A stretch of DNA of 7,897 bases from an uncultured Selenomonadaceae bacterium. Lineage in GTDB: Bacteria; Bacillota; Negativicutes; Selenomonadales; Selenomonadaceae. Positions within the stretch are counted from its first letter, which is position 1. Every line of letters starts with the position of its first letter. The position numbers and the translations under genes are program-made. Below, one piece after another: positions 5,876 through 7,897 of the stretch. Below the pieces are notes generated by a model that did no database searches, was not told the origin of the DNA, and saw only the letters and a list, made by a program, of their open reading frames with translations. The stretch covers positions 1 through 7,897 of the forward strand of contig CATYZV010000074.1 in the NCBI GenBank assembly GCA_958415865.1. Reading direction: 5' to 3'.

Positions 5876-7792
5876 TTAATTGAACAATTTTCTAAAGAAC
5901 CTGCTGATGCTGTAAGTTAAGCCTCTGCTGCCGTAGATTTTAGCCAAGACGTTTTTGTACCTGTCGGGATAGAGCTGTTCTGACAGTTCATCTTGGCTGC
6001 CCATCTTGTGGGACTGCAAAAGCTCTAGGTAGCGTGTGAATTCCTGTTCCCAATAGGCGGCTGAAAAGCGCGTGCCGCTGTGGCTGTGCCTGCCGTCTTT
6101 GTGAAAGGATTCATAGAAATCGCGCTTGATGAAGTACGGCAGGTGGCTCCAGAGATACTGCCAAGGGCCTTTGGGCATTTTTTCGTCTGTCAGAGCGTCG
6201 AGCGGATAGGGAAAATTGTAATTTAAAATATCCTGTTCAATGCCTTCGCTGCCTATGACGGTATAAGGCTTTTTGCCTGACATCAGTATCATGAACAGCA
6301 GCACGGCGAGCGAAAATCTATCGGTGTCGAAGCTGCGCAGGTATTCGTCGTAATGGCGGTCTTTGCCGTATTTCTGCTTGTATTGCTTGTTGGCCGTGAA
6401 GATCTCCGGCGCGGTGAATGTCGGTGTCCCTACCGGGCAGGGAAAGCCCTCGATCTGCCAGCTGTCTACATCGACGAAGTATATCTCCGTCGGCGACTTT
6501 ACCAAGATGTTGAAGGAATTTATATCGCCCAATACTACATTGCAGCTGTGCAGGTAATTTATCTTCTGCGCAATGCTCAGGCAGAGCTGTACCAAGTCTG
6601 CCTTTTTCCACTTGGGAAAGTGCTTTAAATACAGCGCGCCGTTGTCGCTGTCGGGGCTTAATGCCGCATATTGCAGCTCAATGCCGTCTGCCTTGGGCAT
6701 CAGGTAGCCTATGAACTGGCCGCTGCCGCTGTAGAGGCTCGATACAGGATAGCAAAGCCCCGGATACTCGATATGGCGGGACAGCATTAGCTTCAGCTTT
6801 GCCTCTTTGTTTTTCGTCAGCTTGCCTTTTAAATATATCTTGGCGACGCTGGGACGGTCGGTATCGTAGACGACTGCCTCGCCGCCTTTGCCCAGCTGCT
6901 TGACGAGTTTGACAGGCGAAGCCGTTCTTTCCTGAGTCTCAGATTCTTCCCCGCCGTTGTCATCATTGTCATCATCGCCCCAGAAAAAAGCTTTGACTGT
7001 CGACCAAAAGCCTTGGGTTTCCTCTTTCTTCTTTTTCTTCTTCTTGCGCTCTTTTTTATTGGGCGGCGCGTTGTAGACCGTATCTCCTTCTTCCGGCAGA
7101 AGAGGCAGTTCCACCGGCTCAGTCGAAATGCCGTTTACATCGCTTGCCAGGGCAAATACCTGCTCATCTGACTGAGATAGATTTGACAATAATCCCTTGT
7201 CGTTGACGCATTTGATCAAAATCTGCTCGGCTTTATCATCCGTCTGGCTGTTCTGCCGCCTGATCAGCTGCGCCAACTGTTCATCCTCCGTAATCAGCAT
7301 GATGGGATATTGATGCTTGAACTTGGCTATCACATACTGAAAAATATAATCAGCAGAATGACCGTCATTGCTGCCGCGAACAGTGATAAGACCTTCCTCC
7401 TGCCACTTTTTCATCCGCTTCAGCACATTGCCTGAGCCGTTCGCCTGCTCAATTTCCTGAATCACATTGAACGGCACAATAACGCTGCTGCCCGCCTTTT
7501 TGAGCAGAGGACGCGCCCTCTCAAAAAAGCGCACAGACGAATCGCGCAGCAATGAACTCGTATCCATGAAGATCTTATAATGCGCTATATAATAAGCCAG
7601 CATCTCTTTCCCTAGCTGAGATACACCGCTATTAGGAGAAGGCGCACTATCCATAAACTCCTTGAAGACACGCTGCTCTTCATCATTTAGAGCAGAATAC
7701 TCATCCTCCGCCGCAATGCCGAGATCGCTCAGCGACTCCACCGCTGCCTCCCAGCCCATATTGAATTGTTCAGCTAAATCTTTAACTTTCAC
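5876..7792 (-). CDS. IF2_N-like / PIN nuclease / Ser-Thr protein kinase fusion (YegI-like kinase)
   Basis: This is the first gene of the operon (638 residues). Residues 1-50 (VKDLAEQFNMGWEAAVESLS) resemble the IF2_N helical domain. Residues about 72-200 form a PIN nuclease-like domain with a full acidic set: IFMDTSS (D77), IVPFNVIQEIE (E113), SADYIF (D148) and MLITEDEQLA (D170). A charged linker follows (about 235-292), with a seven-Lys run at 250-256, an aromatic GFWSTVKAFFWG and an acidic DDDNDD. The kinase domain (about 295-590) has LGKGGEAVVY (glycine loop), VAKIY (K318), LGDINSFNILV (catalytic D423, N428), FVDVDSWQ (D441 at the DFG position) and GTPTFTAPEIF (A461-P-E463). The HRD and DFG variants match the YegI/TerY-associated kinase group. 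The C-terminus (ISRFFRKLF) is a basic amphipathic stretch that might touch membrane. No transmembrane helix is seen. Start is GTG with SD AAAAGGAA. RNase activity and its control by the kinase are inferences. Confidence 0.87.
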   Translation of the reverse strand: MKVKDLAEQFNMGWEAAVESLSDLGIAAEDEYSALNDEEQRVFKEFMDSAPSPNSGVSQLGKEMLAYYIAHYKIFMDTSSLLRDSSVRFFERARPLLKKAGSSVIVPFNVIQEIEQANGSGNVLKRMKKWQEEGLITVRGSNDGHSADYIFQYVIAKFKHQYPIMLITEDEQLAQLIRRQNSQTDDKAEQILIKCVNDKGLLSNLSQSDEQVFALASDVNGISTEPVELPLLPEEGDTVYNAPPNKKERKKKKKKKEETQGFWSTVKAFFWGDDDNDDNGGEESETQERTASPVKLVKQLGKGGEAVVYDTDRPSVAKIYLKGKLTKNKEAKLKLMLSRHIEYPGLCYPVSSLYSGSGQFIGYLMPKADGIELQYAALSPDSDNGALYLKHFPKWKKADLVQLCLSIAQKINYLHSCNVVLGDINSFNILVKSPTEIYFVDVDSWQIEGFPCPVGTPTFTAPEIFTANKQYKQKYGKDRHYDEYLRSFDTDRFSLAVLLFMILMSGKKPYTVIGSEGIEQDILNYNFPYPLDALTDEKMPKGPWQYLWSHLPYFIKRDFYESFHKDGRHSHSGTRFSAAYWEQEFTRYLELLQSHKMGSQDELSEQLYPDRYKNVLAKIYGSRGLTYSISRFFRKLFN

Positions 7793-7808
7793 AACAACTA
7801 TTCCTTTT
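7790..7808 (-). promoter_or_regulatory. RBS and GTG start of the kinase fusion gene
   Basis: On the - strand AAAAGGAA (7801-7808) ends 9 nt (including GTTGTT) before GTG at 7792-7790. The SD position supports GTG as the start and places the IF2_N-like domain at the very N-terminus. Confidence 0.65.
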
Positions 7809-7833
7809 ATAACAATTAAATTCTCATGATACT

Positions 7834-7863
7834 ATTATACATCATTAATCACTCTCTAGCGAA
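7834..7863 (-). promoter_or_regulatory. Candidate promoter of the five-gene operon
   Basis: A perfect TATAAT lies at 7834-7839 (- strand), about 42 nt before the GTG start, with TG immediately upstream of it. The best -35 is TTCGCT (7858-7863) at 18-nt spacing, a 3 of 6 match, so the promoter may be weak or need an activator. The rest of 7793-7897 contains no credible gene on either strand. Confidence 0.45.
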
Positions 7864-7897
7864 CCAATGAATAAGATAAATAGGGCATAAACAGGTA

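Noticed and set aside
6318..6611. 97-residue - strand frame inside the kinase gene
   Set aside because: It overlaps the kinase catalytic loop in another frame and shows no protein motif.
7190..7580. PIN domain as part of a VapBC-type toxin-antitoxin pair
   Set aside because: The PIN domain is in frame with the kinase in one gene and no small antitoxin gene precedes it; the 105 nt upstream holds no plausible coding sequence.
4101..7792. Full tellurite-resistance (ter) locus
   Set aside because: Kinase, PP2C and VWA genes are of the TerY-P kind, but no TerC, TerD/E or TerB gene is present in the window.
7793..7897. Divergent + strand gene or small ORF at the right edge
   Set aside because: The only + strand ATG frames are a few codons long and lack an SD; only the operon promoter is credible here.

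Overview
The window reads as chromosomal DNA of a diderm Firmicute (Negativicutes, e.g. the Selenomonas/Megamonas/Mitsuokella group). This is inferred from three things: an outer-membrane autotransporter barrel at the left edge, a periplasm-directed NagZ-type glycosidase, and Firmicute-like Shine-Dalgarno sites and Rho-independent terminators. Species cannot be named from this sequence alone.

Layout: (1) 1-734, + strand, the C-terminal beta-barrel of an autotransporter whose passenger lies outside the window. (2) 749-786, a 15-bp hairpin serving as shared terminator for two convergent genes. (3) 794-2017, - strand, cca, a tRNA CCA-adding enzyme with an HD domain and its own promoter. (4) 2082-2122, the terminator of the next operon. 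(5) 2145-7792, - strand, five closely spaced genes read right to left from a promoter near 7834: an IF2_N-like/PIN/Ser-Thr-kinase fusion, a von Willebrand A (VWA, TerY/YegL-like) protein, a PP2C phosphatase with a C-terminal winged-helix-like tail, a zinc-ribbon single-pass membrane protein, and NagZ. Intergenic gaps inside the operon are 28, 1 and 23 nt, and the last two genes overlap by 8 nt. (6) 7793-7897, intergenic, holding only the operon promoter and leader. No stretch above 300 nt lacks a gene, and I see no tRNA, rRNA, CRISPR array, insertion sequence or attachment site.

The most interesting part is the five-gene operon. Its first three genes are the kinase/PP2C/VWA set known in E. 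coli as YegI, YegK (PphC) and YegL, and in comparative genomics as the TerY-phosphorylation triad. Here the kinase carries an apparently intact PIN ribonuclease domain and an IF2_N-like domain at its N-terminus. The phosphatase carries a putative winged helix. The operon continues into a membrane zinc-ribbon protein and a cell-wall glycosidase. My inference is a reversible phosphorylation switch with a built-in RNA-cleaving output and a link to the envelope. Domain assignments rest on visible motifs; the physiological role is not established by the sequence.
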